A stretch of DNA of 64,000 bases from Priestia aryabhattai B8W22 (GCF_000956595.1 NZ_JYOO01000026.1:1-64000), one strand, 5' to 3'; positions 8,568-18,411 are shown, counted from the stretch's first letter. Notes: generated from the letters alone by a model not told the origin. Numbers and translations are program-made.

Positions 8568-8610
8568 CTTTATATAAAAATGAATGACTTTCATTCATTT
8601 TTATATAAAG
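8568..8610. promoter_or_regulatory. 43-bp perfect palindrome, TetR-type operator (site A)
   Basis: Two 20-nt arms with no mismatch flank a CTT centre. The core is ATGAATGA-CTT-TCATTCAT (8580-8598) and the outer arms are AT-rich. The same 27-bp-compatible core occurs at 13509-13535 next to the TetR gene. It lies 68 bp upstream of the permease start, where it would cover the promoter. Confidence 0.85.
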
Positions 8611-8754
8611 GGCTGTTACATTTACTATAGCAAATATATGATTTATTTCTTTAAGTAGGTAAGGGTTGCTAACAAACTATCTTTTTCTTTTATCATATTA
8701 TGAAAGCGCTCTATTTTAAATAGCTATATGTTCCTAATCTCCTGCTATATCAAC

Positions 8755-8788
8755 GCAGAAATACCCTCTGAATAAGAGGGATTTCTGC
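8755..8788 (-). terminator. Hairpin downstream of the ureohydrolase gene
   Basis: A long stem (GCAGAAAT, one mismatch, CCCTCT, then the complement) begins 11 bp past the stop codon. It lacks a clear U-tract, so it may stabilise the mRNA end or act as a weak terminator. Confidence 0.5.
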
Positions 8789-8798
8789 TTACAAACCG

Positions 8799-9755
8799 TT
8801 ATTCAATCATCGTATCCAATGACTCTCTTTTCGTTTTCACTGCAACCAAACTAGCAAAATCATGAATGATTGTAGCTGCAAGCAAAGAGGTTATCTGCGT
8901 TGGATCATAAGAAGGCAGCACTTCTACCAAGTCAAATCCTACATAGTTAAATCCCGTCAGAGAACGGATCATTTGCAGTGTTTCTCTGCTGCTGAATCCG
9001 CCTACTTCAAGCGTTCCCGTTCCTGGTGCACAAGAAGGATCAACAAAATCAATATCAAATGTTAAAAAGCACGGCGTATCTCCAATCGCTGTCTTCATTT
9101 GCTCTAAAATCACTGAAAATCCCTTATGTTCAAGCTCTCCTGCTGTCACAACATGATAACCAAGGTCTTTGCTTTCTTGAACATCTCCCGGATGATTTAA
9201 TGTTCCGCGGATACCAATTTGAAAAACCTTCTTTGGATCTACTAGTCCTTCTTCATATGCGCGTATAAAAGGAGATCCGTGCCAATATTTTTCATCATAA
9301 TACGTATCCCACGTATCTGTATGGGAATCAAAATGAATCATAGCCACTGGACCATATCTTTTAGCAGCAGCACGAAGACTTGCCAAAGTAACCGAATGAT
9401 CTCCTCCAATTCCAATCGGAACGATTCCTCTATCCATAAGAGCTCCTACCGCTTCTTCCATTAATTCGTAGCTTCTGTGAATATTATGAGGAATAACCGG
9501 CACATCACCGATGTCGATGGCATTTGTATCATCGAATGGATATACGTCGTGTACCGGGTGATAAGGAAACAGCGTCATGGAAGCTTGCCGAATGGCTTGA
9601 GGTGCAAAGCGTGCACCTACTCTGAAAGATGCTGCCGTATCAAACGGCATCCCTACTAACCCTACTTTTGCATTTTCTCTTTCCGCTGGAAGCCTCATAA
9701 ATGAGCCTGTTGTACAAAATTCTGGTTTGACATCTGGGGACAATGGATATTTCAT
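8799..9755 (-). CDS. speB: Agmatinase-type ureohydrolase
   Basis: A 318-aa binuclear-manganese enzyme of the arginase/agmatinase family. Metal ligands are visible in GIGGDHS (His120), HFDSHTDT (Asp143, His145, Asp147) and FDIDFVDP (Asp234, Asp236). 'GTGTLEVGGFSSRE' corresponds to the agmatinase GTGTPxxGG segment. Agmatinase converts agmatine to putrescine plus urea; guanidinobutyrase is an alternative for this clade. The next two upstream genes convert putrescine onwards to 4-aminobutyrate, which favours agmatinase. The ATG follows CGGAGGAG. It is separated from patA by about 120 bp that hold a possible 23-codon ORF. Confidence 0.85.
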   Translation of the reverse strand: MKYPLSPDVKPEFCTTGSFMRLPAERENAKVGLVGMPFDTAASFRVGARFAPQAIRQASMTLFPYHPVHDVYPFDDTNAIDIGDVPVIPHNIHRSYELMEEAVGALMDRGIVPIGIGGDHSVTLASLRAAAKRYGPVAMIHFDSHTDTWDTYYDEKYWHGSPFIRAYEEGLVDPKKVFQIGIRGTLNHPGDVQESKDLGYHVVTAGELEHKGFSVILEQMKTAIGDTPCFLTFDIDFVDPSCAPGTGTLEVGGFSSRETLQMIRSLTGFNYVGFDLVEVLPSYDPTQITSLLAATIIHDFASLVAVKTKRESLDTMIE

Positions 9756-9784
9756 AATTTACTCCTCCGTTTCGATGATTTCAG

Positions 9785-9856
9785 TTAGTCGCTAGGCTTT
9801 TCCATTACTAAAATCATAGAAAGCAACACAGGAATAAGAAACGTTTGCCGACTCAT
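9785..9856 (-). CDS. Possible 23-aa hydrophobic small ORF
   Basis: Between the aminotransferase and ureohydrolase genes, an ATG 8 nt after AAGGAG opens a 23-codon frame encoding MSRQTFLIPVLLSMILVMEK followed by PSD. It would be a single hydrophobic segment. The RBS and spacing are good, but a frame this short can arise by chance. If translated it could be a membrane micropeptide or simply couple translation to speB. Confidence 0.35.
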   Translation of the reverse strand: MSRQTFLIPVLLSMILVMEKPSD

Positions 9857-9877
9857 ATTCATTGCTCCTTGTTACAT

Positions 9878-11272
<1,395 letters not shown>

Positions 11273-11279
11273 CTACTTT

Positions 11280-12767
11280 TTAATTTTTAAACCAGCCGAT
11301 TGGCTCTACTTGTAAGCTAATGTTAATTTGTTTTACTTCTTGAAATTCTTCCAAACCAAACGTGCCTAGTCCTCGGCCAATTCCGCTCTGCTTATATCCG
11401 CCCCAAGGCGCTTCATTAAACGTAAAATGGTACGTGTTTATCCAAGTGATACCCGCACGCAGCTTTTTAATCACCCGAAGAGCTTTTGCACCGTCTTTTG
11501 TAAACACGCTGCCTGCCAAACCATATTCCGTATCATTTGCAAGCTTAATAGCTTCTTTTTCATCTTTAAACGTTTGAATAACGACAACGGGCCCAAAGAT
11601 TTCCTCTTGCACAATTTTCATATTTGACGTAACGCTACTAAAAACCGTAGGTTCTACAAAGAATCCTTTTTCCAATCCACTGCTGGTGATTCGATCGCCT
11701 CCGCATACAAGGTGGGCGCCTTCTTGCTTTCCAATTTCGATGTATTTTAATACTTTTTTCATATGTTCCTCACTTACAAGAGGACCCATTTCAATCTCTT
11801 GATCCATTCCATTTCCTACTTTAATTTTTTGAGCACGTTCTGCAAAACGTTCGATAAATCGCTCAGCAATGCTTTCTTCTATTAAAATACGAGAACCTGC
11901 AGCGCAAATTTGGCCGCTCCCTGCAAAAATTCCAAATAAAGCATAATCTACAGCTGTTTCAAAATCAGCGTCAGCAAATATAATGTTCGGTGACTTTCCT
12001 CCAAGTTCTAAAGAGACCTTCGTTACATTTTCTGCTGCTTGACGCATAATGTGTTTTCCAGTTACCGTTCCGCCTGTAAAAGAAATCTTATCAACACGAT
12101 TATCTTGAATAAGCGTATTTCCCACAGTATCTCCGGCTCCCATAACAAGGTTTGCTACTCCTTTTGGTAATCCTACGCTTTCTAAGATCTCAAAAAGTTT
12201 TGTAGGAGTAACCGGTGTCACTTCAGAAGGTTTAAATACAATCGTATTTCCTGCAGCTAAAGCAGGTGCAATTTTCCACACGCTCATCAATAGCGGATAA
12301 TTCCAAGGTACAATCAATCCGCACACGCCGATTGGTTCTTTTATAACCATTGCTTGCATAGGTGCAGGCACACTGTACGTTTGACCGTCTGGCTTTGTAA
12401 TTAACCCAGCGTAATACCTAAAACAAGCAGCTGCATCTTCCACATCAGCCTCAGCTTCACGATATGGCTTTCCGTTATCCATTGTTTCTAATGCTGCTAG
12501 TTCTTCTTTCGCTTCCTCAAGCTTATCGGCAATTTTGAATAAGATGGCTGCTCTTTCAGATGCAGAAGTCTCAGACCAAATTCCGCTGTCAAAGGCTTCT
12601 CGTGCTGCTTCAATTGCTGCTTTCATATCTTCTGCGCTGCCTTCTGCAGCATATCCAATCACTTCACCTGTAGCTGGATTAACAGTAGAGCGCTGCTTCT
12701 CTGCTTTTCTCCACTCTCCGTTTATGTACATATTCAAGGTTAAAGTTTTAACAGCTGTACGATCCAT
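11280..12767 (-). CDS. Aldehyde dehydrogenase, probable 4-aminobutanal dehydrogenase
   Basis: A 495-aa NAD(P)-dependent aldehyde dehydrogenase. Catalytic Cys288 sits in GSGQICAAGSR and general base Glu254 in LELGGKSPN; Asn156 in VPWNYP completes the oxyanion site. The overall pattern is that of the betaine-aldehyde/aminoaldehyde dehydrogenase (PuuC/PatD) group. As first gene of the operon preceding patA, it would oxidise 4-aminobutanal to GABA. Two copies of the cluster's operator flank its promoter region. The ATG follows AAGGAGG. Substrate is inferred from context; a general role with other aldehydes is not excluded. Confidence 0.87.
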   Translation of the reverse strand: MDRTAVKTLTLNMYINGEWRKAEKQRSTVNPATGEVIGYAAEGSAEDMKAAIEAAREAFDSGIWSETSASERAAILFKIADKLEEAKEELAALETMDNGKPYREAEADVEDAAACFRYYAGLITKPDGQTYSVPAPMQAMVIKEPIGVCGLIVPWNYPLLMSVWKIAPALAAGNTIVFKPSEVTPVTPTKLFEILESVGLPKGVANLVMGAGDTVGNTLIQDNRVDKISFTGGTVTGKHIMRQAAENVTKVSLELGGKSPNIIFADADFETAVDYALFGIFAGSGQICAAGSRILIEESIAERFIERFAERAQKIKVGNGMDQEIEMGPLVSEEHMKKVLKYIEIGKQEGAHLVCGGDRITSSGLEKGFFVEPTVFSSVTSNMKIVQEEIFGPVVVIQTFKDEKEAIKLANDTEYGLAGSVFTKDGAKALRVIKKLRAGITWINTYHFTFNEAPWGGYKQSGIGRGLGTFGLEEFQEVKQINISLQVEPIGWFKN

Positions 12768-12790
12768 AAGATACCTCCTTATTGAATAAC

Positions 12791-12805
12791 GACTGATTGT
12801 CAGTC
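12791..12805. promoter_or_regulatory. TetR-type operator (site C)
   Basis: GACTGA-TTG-TCAGTC is a perfect dyad with a 3-nt centre, 23 bp upstream of the aldehyde dehydrogenase start and just past a TAAAAT -10-like element. The half-site matches the palindromes at 8568 and 13509 except for one base. Confidence 0.75.
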
Positions 12806-12855
12806 ATTTTAAACGATTAAAAAACTTATAATTCTGATAATTTATTGTATGTTTT

Positions 12856-12870
12856 GAATGAATGTCAGTC
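12856..12870. promoter_or_regulatory. TetR-type operator (site D)
   Basis: GAATGA-ATG-TCAGTC combines one half-site of the site A/B type with one of the site C type. Its centre is 65 bp from that of site C, about six helical turns, so cooperative binding or looping across the promoter is possible. Confidence 0.7.
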
Positions 12871-12903
12871 ATTTTAATAGGTGTAATATCAGCAGTGCTA
12901 ATA

Positions 12904-13491
12904 TTACACGGATGGCACAAGAGAACGCTTTAAGAACTGAAATAGTTCTTCCTTTGATTGCTGAAGTGTGACATCTTGCTCTCGCCCGATATAAAAAAGT
13001 TCAGCAGCATTTTCAATCAAATTAATCATCGTCTTAGCTGTCCATTTAACGTTAAGCTGCTTGATGACTTCTTCCTTTCCAACAGCCTGATTTAATACCT
13101 CTTCAAACCAGTTGTAATAAGGTAAATAAATTGCTTCCCATGTTTCTAATGAATAGTCAAAAGCGAGCCCTGAATAACATAAAACAAGAACATCCCTATA
13201 CTCATCTGTTGTTTTATACGTTTCGTCAATCATTACCTCTAATGTACTTAAAAAATCCGTTGCAGTTTTAGCTCGTTCTTTGATTTTTTCAAGTGACAAA
13301 GAAAGTAAGTTTTCTGCAATAGCCGGAACAAGAGCATTTTTAGATCTAAAATAAAGATAAAAAGTCCCTTGTGCTACGCCTGCACGCTTTACAATGTCTG
13401 AAATTGATGTTTTATCAAGTCCTTTTTCAGATATGACTTCAATCGCTGCCTGTAAAATTTTATCGTATTTTTCACTTGTGCTTGTAACCAA
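12904..13491 (-). CDS. TetR-family repressor of the polyamine cluster
   Basis: A 195-aa TetR/AcrR regulator. The N-terminal helix-turn-helix reads 'KILQAAIEVISEKGLDKTSISDIVKRAGVAQGTFYLYFRSKNAL'; the rest is a helical ligand-binding domain. I chose the TTG start at 13491 (MVTSTSEKYDK) because GGAGGG lies 6 nt before it. The upstream ATG at 13527 lies inside the operator palindrome and has no RBS. Four operator copies mark its own promoter, the aldehyde dehydrogenase promoter (twice) and the permease promoter, so it should be an autoregulated local repressor. The inducer is probably putrescine, an intermediate, or a related amine. Confidence 0.87.
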   Translation of the reverse strand: MVTSTSEKYDKILQAAIEVISEKGLDKTSISDIVKRAGVAQGTFYLYFRSKNALVPAIAENLLSLSLEKIKERAKTATDFLSTLEVMIDETYKTTDEYRDVLVLCYSGLAFDYSLETWEAIYLPYYNWFEEVLNQAVGKEEVIKQLNVKWTAKTMINLIENAAELFYIGREQDVTLQQSKEELFQFLKRSLVPSV

Positions 13492-13508
13492 ATCTTTCCC
13501 TCCACCTA

Positions 13509-13535
13509 TAAAATGAATGACTTTCATTCATTTTA
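13509..13535. promoter_or_regulatory. 27-bp perfect palindrome, TetR operator (site B)
   Basis: Arms of 12 nt flank CTT, with a 19-bp core identical to the centre of the 43-bp palindrome 4.9 kb away. It sits between a TTGCAT/TAAAAT promoter (18-nt spacer, minus strand) and the RBS of the TetR gene, the usual place for autorepression. Confidence 0.85.
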
Positions 13536-13695
13536 CTATAAGAAGCTGAAATTATGCAAGATAAAATTTTCTGAATCTTTAAATTTAATCAAAAGTTCAT
13601 CCGTATGGTGCTTCAAAAATATTTTTTATTGTATCAATTTTCTCTCACGTTTCTTCTATGTCTCACTGTTTTTTTTCTTCTTTTTACAATTCAAG

Positions 13696-14171
13696 GTAAA
13701 AGCTGATGCAAAGCTCTTTAATCAATTATTAATGCCCGCATTTGTTTATTTGATTCCAGCCTTTTCTTCTTTGGAATCGGTGTGGTGCCAGGTGTTATCT
13801 CATCTGTTATATTTGCAATGCCTCCGACGTTTCGCTTCACGAACCTAGGTATTCGTGAAGTATCCGCTGACTTAGTAGAAGCAGCAAATGCCAACGGTTC
13901 AACAACAAAACAAAAATTATTTAAAGTACAGCTTCCATTAGCTACAAAAACAATTATGGCAGGAATTAACCAAAGCATCATGCTGTCTCTTTCAATGGTT
14001 GTTATCGCCTCTCTTGTAGGTGCTCCGGGACTTGGTGCGGAAGTATATCGTGCAGTTTCTCGACTTGAAGTCGGCATGGGCTTTGAAGCTGGAATTTCAA
14101 TCGTTATTTTAGCGATTATTTTAGACCGTATTACAGAATATTTTGGAAATCGTTCAAACCAACGAGCATAA
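13696..14171 (+). pseudogene. Decayed glycine betaine ABC permease (opuAB-like) remnant
   Basis: Only the C-terminal part of an OpuAB/ProW-type permease survives. In one frame 'LMPAFVYLIPA' is readable up to about 13760; a one-base deletion in the T/C-rich stretch shifts the frame, after which 'GIGVVPGVISSVIFAMPPTFRFTNLGIREVSADLVEAA' and 'SIMLSLSMVVIASLVGAPGLGAEVYRAV' continue to the stop at 14171. The N-terminal half and start are missing, and residues before LMPAF look collapsed. The residual 129-codon frame from 13782 has no RBS. No opuAA or opuAC neighbour remains, so the gene is an isolated relic. Confidence 0.85.
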
Positions 14172-14175
14172 GTAA

Positions 14176-14210
14176 AAAAAGAAGCCAACTCCGGTGAGTT
14201 GGCTTCTTTT
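14176..14210. terminator. Bidirectional terminator
   Basis: A 13-bp stem (AAGAAGCCAACTC/GAGTTGGCTTCTT) has A/T runs on both sides. It serves the methyltransferase gene on the minus strand and formerly the opuAB remnant on the plus strand. Confidence 0.85.
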
Positions 14211-14983
14211 TATTTATTTTTGTAACACGCTACAAAGATTGCTTCTCCTTGAAACGATTCAATTCTCTGCTGATTCGTTTTGATGTCGAAAAACTGTTTA
14301 AATCCGCTTGGTATATTCAGCATATATTGAGTAAGCTCACGCTTTGTCTCTTCCGGAACATTCATCATTCCACACCAGTCATCAAATAAAAAGCGCTTTG
14401 GAAAAGTTGTCAGCACTTCTGTACGGAATCCTTGCATTTCAAGCATAGAAAGCCACTCTGTTTTTTTATAAGCACGATAATGGCTTGGATCTCTTGTCTT
14501 TTCAACTCGATTATAAAACTCGTCATAAGCATTCACTTCCGGTGCTACATTATCAATGAGCAAGAACTGTCCGCCTGGCTTTAACACTCGGTATACCTCT
14601 TTGATGAACTGTTTAATATTAGGAAAATGGTGCGGTGCAATTCTGCACGTTACCGTATCAAACTCGTCATCTTGAAATGGCATATCCTCAGCATCTCCTT
14701 GAACAAACGATACATTTTCATAACCATTTTCTTTAATGAAGCCTTCAGCACTTTGCAACATTTGAGGAGTTAAGTCAAAAGCCGTTACTTCTTGAAAGAC
14801 AGGTGCTAACTTATTTGCCACGTGTCCTCCTCCTGTCGCTACATCAAGCAGCTTTCCTCCTCTATTTTCTTCAGCAATTTCCGCTAAAACCGCTAAATCT
14901 TTGCCTTTTGCATGACCTTTACTTTTGACATACTTTCCGGCATTCCCCCCGAACTGACTGACCACCATTTCTTTATTACTCAT
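14210..14983 (-). CDS. Class I SAM-dependent methyltransferase
   Basis: A 257-aa UbiE/type-11 methyltransferase. The SAM-binding glycine motif is KLLDVATGGGHVANKLAP (about residues 43-60), followed by VTAFDLTPQML, FVQGDAEDMPFQDDEFDTV and the post-motif 'HHFPNIKQFIKEVYRVLKPGGQFLLID'. It resembles the B. subtilis YcgJ group. Substrate unknown; the family covers small-molecule C-, N- and O-methylation. It is a single-gene transcript between a pseudogene and the AbrB-type gene, so context does not help. Confidence 0.85.
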   Translation of the reverse strand: MSNKEMVVSQFGGNAGKYVKSKGHAKGKDLAVLAEIAEENRGGKLLDVATGGGHVANKLAPVFQEVTAFDLTPQMLQSAEGFIKENGYENVSFVQGDAEDMPFQDDEFDTVTCRIAPHHFPNIKQFIKEVYRVLKPGGQFLLIDNVAPEVNAYDEFYNRVEKTRDPSHYRAYKKTEWLSMLEMQGFRTEVLTTFPKRFLFDDWCGMMNVPEETKRELTQYMLNIPSGFKQFFDIKTNQQRIESFQGEAIFVACYKNK

Positions 14984-15048
14984 CTATTCTCCCTCCATTT
15001 CTCTCTTTAAACCTCTCTCTTACTTTGCCTAGTGCATTCACATATTTA

Positions 15049-16167
15049 TTATGAAACGTGTGAATGTATTCTTTTTCTTTCTCCCCACTGATGAAACAAT
15101 CGAAACAGCGGAGGAAGAAGCAGCCAAATGGTTAAAATCCGAAGCACTTGGACTGCTACTACTAACGTCGAATCAGCCTGCAGTACAATGGATGTAGTGG
15201 CCATTTCTGCAATGCCTCCAGGAGCAAACGCTAAAATAGACGTGATAAGCTCAATTCCAGTTATTTTGGAGACTACTAGTGCACATACGAACATAGCGGC
15301 GATTAAGCCGATTGTATTAATAAGCGCAACAACTATAATTTTTTTTACGCCAATAAACATTTCTTTATGAAAGCGAGAACCAATGCTTGAAGCAATAAAA
15401 ATTTGCGATAAAATCATCACAGAATGAGGCCAGTATGCTTGAAGGTTATAGCCCGCGTACGATGAAGCAGCTGTTTGAACAATCGCAACAGTAAGCATTC
15501 CTCCTACTAACCAAGGAGCAGGAAATTTTAGTTTTTTCCCTATATAATAGCCTACTACTGCTGTAACGATTAAAACGCCTGTCCATAACAGTGAGCCCCA
15601 TTGAAAAACACTTGGGGTAACTGACACTGCATGCCGTCCTGTATTACTTCCCCAATAGACCACAAATAAAGGAACAGCAAGCACAACTAAAAACACGCGC
15701 ATCGTTTGAATGATGCTTACAACTGCCGTATTGGCTCCTACCTCTTCAGCCATGCCTGGCATTGCGCTCATTCCACCCGGAGTCGTACCGAAAAAGCTTG
15801 TTAATAAGTCGGTGGAACTGAACTTCCATAGCAAATAACCGGATAAAAGAGAAAAAACAACGGACAGCAAAAGCATAATCGTAATGGTGGACCAGTGAGC
15901 CTGAAACGTAGTCAACACAGATAAGTTAATCTTTTGACCTAATTCAATCCCTAAAATGCACTGTCCAGCGTACAGCCAATATTTTGGAATGCCTTTTTTG
16001 CTTGTTTGAGATAAAAAACGCGGCTTTCGAAAAGCTAGAATAGCTGCTAAAATGAGGGTCCCAAGCATCCAGCCAATGGATAAGCCTGTTAACGATAAAA
16101 GAAATCCTCCCACGCATGTTAATAAAATAAAAAATATAGATTGTAAAAAAATAATTCTTGCGTTCAT
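15049..16167 (-). CDS. AbrB-family ('AbrB duplication') membrane protein
   Basis: A 372-aa polytopic protein with two homologous halves. Each half ends in a re-entrant-like Gly-rich segment: 'FFGTTPGGMSAMPGMAEEVGAN' and 'LAFAPGGIAEMATTSIVLQAD'. This is the family named after E. coli AbrB (once annotated 'ammonia monooxygenase'), unrelated to the AbrB transition-state DNA-binding protein. Family members are thought to be transporters; the substrate is unknown. It is divergent from a LysR-type regulator with 140 bp between starts, so LysR control is likely. The ATG follows GAAGGAAGG. Confidence 0.8.
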   Translation of the reverse strand: MNARIIFLQSIFFILLTCVGGFLLSLTGLSIGWMLGTLILAAILAFRKPRFLSQTSKKGIPKYWLYAGQCILGIELGQKINLSVLTTFQAHWSTITIMLLLSVVFSLLSGYLLWKFSSTDLLTSFFGTTPGGMSAMPGMAEEVGANTAVVSIIQTMRVFLVVLAVPLFVVYWGSNTGRHAVSVTPSVFQWGSLLWTGVLIVTAVVGYYIGKKLKFPAPWLVGGMLTVAIVQTAASSYAGYNLQAYWPHSVMILSQIFIASSIGSRFHKEMFIGVKKIIVVALINTIGLIAAMFVCALVVSKITGIELITSILAFAPGGIAEMATTSIVLQADSTLVVAVQVLRILTIWLLLPPLFRLFHQWGERKRIHSHVS

Positions 16168-16236
16168 ATCTACTTCCTTCCTTCTACAAGGCTTTTCTTT
16201 CTTACACCGAACATTCTTCTTCTTAACTATAGTATA

Positions 16237-16256
16237 ATTTTAGAGATAATTAAAAT
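16237..16256. promoter_or_regulatory. Candidate LysR-box dyad in divergent promoter region
   Basis: ATTTTA-N8-TAAAAT is a dyad containing a T-N11-A core, midway between the AbrB-type gene and the LysR gene. The position and shape fit a LysR-type binding site, although AT-rich dyads are common here. Confidence 0.45.
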
Positions 16257-16307
16257 ATCGAAATTTTATTATAAACCATTCATTTTTTTTATTCCTGGAG
16301 GGGTAGT

Positions 16308-17180
16308 ATGGACGATCGAGATTGGCTTATTCTACAAGTGTTGTATCGAGAAAAAAACATTACAAAAGCAGCCAAGGAGCTGTTTATCTCTCAGCCTGCG
16401 CTTACGCATAGACTGCAGCAGATGGAAAAGGAATTTCATGTTCAGATCGTGAACAGAGGGCGCCGCGGAGTTCAGTTTACACCGCAGGGAGAATATTTAG
16501 TGAAGTGCGCAGAAGAAATGCTGCTTACGGTTCAAAAAATAAAAGAAAATGTGTTAAACATGGATGATCAATTAACCGGTACTTTACGTCTAGGAGTATC
16601 TAACTTTTTTACTGACTACAAACTCCCTGGGCTATTACGCTTATTTAAAGAGCGATTTCCCGACGTAGAATTCAAAGTCACGACCGGATGGAGCAGCGAC
16701 ATGGCTCATCTTCTTTATAAGCACGATGTTCATATTGCGTTTGTAAAAGGTGATTATAACTGGCAAGATCAGAAAGAGCTACTTTTTAAAGAAACCATTT
16801 GCATTGCGTCTGCACAGCCTGTCGACATAAACAATCTTCCCAATCTACCTCGAATTGATTATCATCAAGATCGGTTTTTAAAAACATCCGTTGATAACTG
16901 GTGGGCTGAAAATTACTCTCAGCCTCCCCTTGTCAGCATTGAAGTAGATAAAGCAGAAACATGTAAAAAGATGGTTGTAAACGGACTAGGCTATGCGATT
17001 TTGCCGAGTATGCTGCTTGATGATGCAGCAGAGATTTACAGATACACGTTAAAAACAAAAGATCAAGAGCCTTTAACGCGCAGTACATGGATGTTTTATC
17101 ATGAGGATTCATTAAAAATTAACATCGTAAAAGCTTTTATTGAGTTCATTCAAAACTTGGATTTAAAAGATGTACACTGA
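16308..17180 (+). CDS. LysR-type transcriptional regulator
   Basis: A 290-aa LTTR. The N-terminal winged helix has 'NITKAAKELFISQPALTHRLQQMEKEFHVQIVNRGRRGVQFTPQGEYL'. The effector-binding domain starts near residue 90 ('LTGTLRLGVSNFFTDYKLPGLLRLFKERFPDVEFKV'). It is divergent from the AbrB-type membrane protein gene, which it probably controls. A strong RBS (CTGGAGGGG) precedes the ATG. The gene ends directly at a dispersed repeat copy. Confidence 0.88.
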   Translation: MDDRDWLILQVLYREKNITKAAKELFISQPALTHRLQQMEKEFHVQIVNRGRRGVQFTPQGEYLVKCAEEMLLTVQKIKENVLNMDDQLTGTLRLGVSNFFTDYKLPGLLRLFKERFPDVEFKVTTGWSSDMAHLLYKHDVHIAFVKGDYNWQDQKELLFKETICIASAQPVDINNLPNLPRIDYHQDRFLKTSVDNWWAENYSQPPLVSIEVDKAETCKKMVVNGLGYAILPSMLLDDAAEIYRYTLKTKDQEPLTRSTWMFYHEDSLKINIVKAFIEFIQNLDLKDVH

Positions 17181-17182
17181 TA

Positions 17183-17410
17183 GAAAGAGGTTGAGACATA
17201 CCGAAATGAATTTAATCTAAAGACGTACAAATGAGATATATGAACTGAACTGCTTTTGACGCCGCAGTTGATTTCCATGCAAGACTGCTAGAAGGAACGA
17301 AACAGATAAAACTATGCTCACCAAAACAAAAAAACGAACCACGAATCAAAAGTCTTGATCAATGGTTCGTTTTTCACTCCGTCTAAAATCCTTTTACCCC
17401 AACCTCTTTC
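17183..17410 (-). repeat. Dispersed terminator repeat, copy A (core-deleted)
   Basis: The copy fills the gap between two convergent stop codons (17180 and 17419). Its ends are GAAAGAGGTTGAGACA (plus strand) and the inverted GAAAGAGGTTGGGG. The terminator hairpin has the stem AACGAACCA/TGGTTCGTT near 17331-17374. The GC-rich core found in copies D and F is missing. Strand is given relative to the gene whose stop codon abuts the hairpin end. Confidence 0.85.
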
Positions 17411-17418
17411 TATTGTAT

Positions 17419-18387
17419 TTATTCATCATTTGTTCCGCCCATTAAGTCAGAATACAGCTTGCTTTGCTGTTCAAGAAAAACTTTAGCACCGCTGCTGTTT
17501 TTATAAAAAGAGGTTAAATCGTTATCTTTAAGCAGCTGTTCCCATTCTTTTGTATGAACCATTTCATAAACTGCTTTATTCCAATATGCTACTTGTTCTT
17601 TCGTCATATTAGGCGGTCCCATTAGACCTCTCCAATGACTAAACGTTACGTCAATTCCCGCTTCTTTCCACGTTGGTATCTCTTTTAGCTCTTCTAGCCT
17701 TTTTGGAGAAGAAACGGCGAGTATTCTTACCTGCCCTTGTTCATACTGCTTTTTTACTTCTGATAAGGACATGGGTGCTACATCTAGCTGATGATGAACA
17801 AGCGCATCGATCACTTTATGACTGCTGTTGTAAACAAAAAACTCAAGCTTGGAAGAGTCTACGCCTGCTTTTTTATTGAGCTGCATGAACGATAAATGAT
17901 CGTCGTTTCCTAATCGGGGTGATATTCCCACTTTCATACTGGATTCACTTTGATTTAACGTGCGTATGAGCTGTTTTAAATTGTATATAGGAGAGTTAGC
18001 AGGGACTACGATGACCTCCCATTCAGATGTTAAAATAGCGAGCGGAGTAAAGTCTTTATAGGTTAATTGACTTTGCCCTAGCAAATTATTTGTAATCAGC
18101 AAACTGGAATTCCCGGAAACAATATTTCCTTCTTTTCTCTGTTTAATATATTTCCACCCTTCTTCACCTTGCCCACCTATTTTATTACTAACAGAAACCG
18201 TTACCTTCACAATCTTCTTTTCCGTTAGCACTTGTTGAATGGCTCTTACTGTTGCATCTGCTCCTCCGCCTTTTGCACCGGCTGCCACAATTTCAATTTT
18301 TTCCATACCAGTGCGGTCTTTTTTAGAGGGAGAAGAACAGCTAACAAGCAATACACTTATAAACACTATCATGAGCTTTTTGATCAT
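17419..18387 (-). CDS. yflP: TctC-like tricarboxylate-binding lipoprotein (YflP-like)
   Basis: A 322-aa extracytoplasmic binding protein of the TctC/Bug family. The signal peptide has its lipobox at LVSC (Cys17). Family features are 'IEIVAAGAKGGGADATVRAIQ' at the start and 'VRILAVSSPKRLEELKEIPTWKEAG' in the second lobe. No tctA/tctB transporter genes are present; instead it lies directly downstream of citS-citT, as yflP lies in the B. subtilis citrate region. It may act as a co-sensor presenting citrate to CitS. I chose the ATG at 18387, with GAAGGA 8 nt upstream, over the ATG three codons earlier. Confidence 0.82.
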   Translation of the reverse strand: MIKKLMIVFISVLLVSCSSPSKKDRTGMEKIEIVAAGAKGGGADATVRAIQQVLTEKKIVKVTVSVSNKIGGQGEEGWKYIKQRKEGNIVSGNSSLLITNNLLGQSQLTYKDFTPLAILTSEWEVIVVPANSPIYNLKQLIRTLNQSESSMKVGISPRLGNDDHLSFMQLNKKAGVDSSKLEFFVYNSSHKVIDALVHHQLDVAPMSLSEVKKQYEQGQVRILAVSSPKRLEELKEIPTWKEAGIDVTFSHWRGLMGPPNMTKEQVAYWNKAVYEMVHTKEWEQLLKDNDLTSFYKNSSGAKVFLEQQSKLYSDLMGGTNDE

Positions 18388-18411
18388 ATATACCATCCTT
18401 CAAGGCTAATG

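Noticed and set aside
8698-8716. cre site (TGAAAGCGCT) near the polyamine permease
   Set aside because: Only the left half fits; the conserved CA of the right half is missing.
13492-13527. ATG start at 13527 for the TetR gene
   Set aside because: The ATG lies inside the operator palindrome and has no RBS. TTG at 13491 has GGAGGG at ideal spacing and yields a normal TetR N-terminus.
13718-14188. 156-codon minus-strand frame opposite the opuAB remnant
   Set aside because: No recognisable protein and no RBS; the opposite strand clearly encodes a decayed ABC permease.
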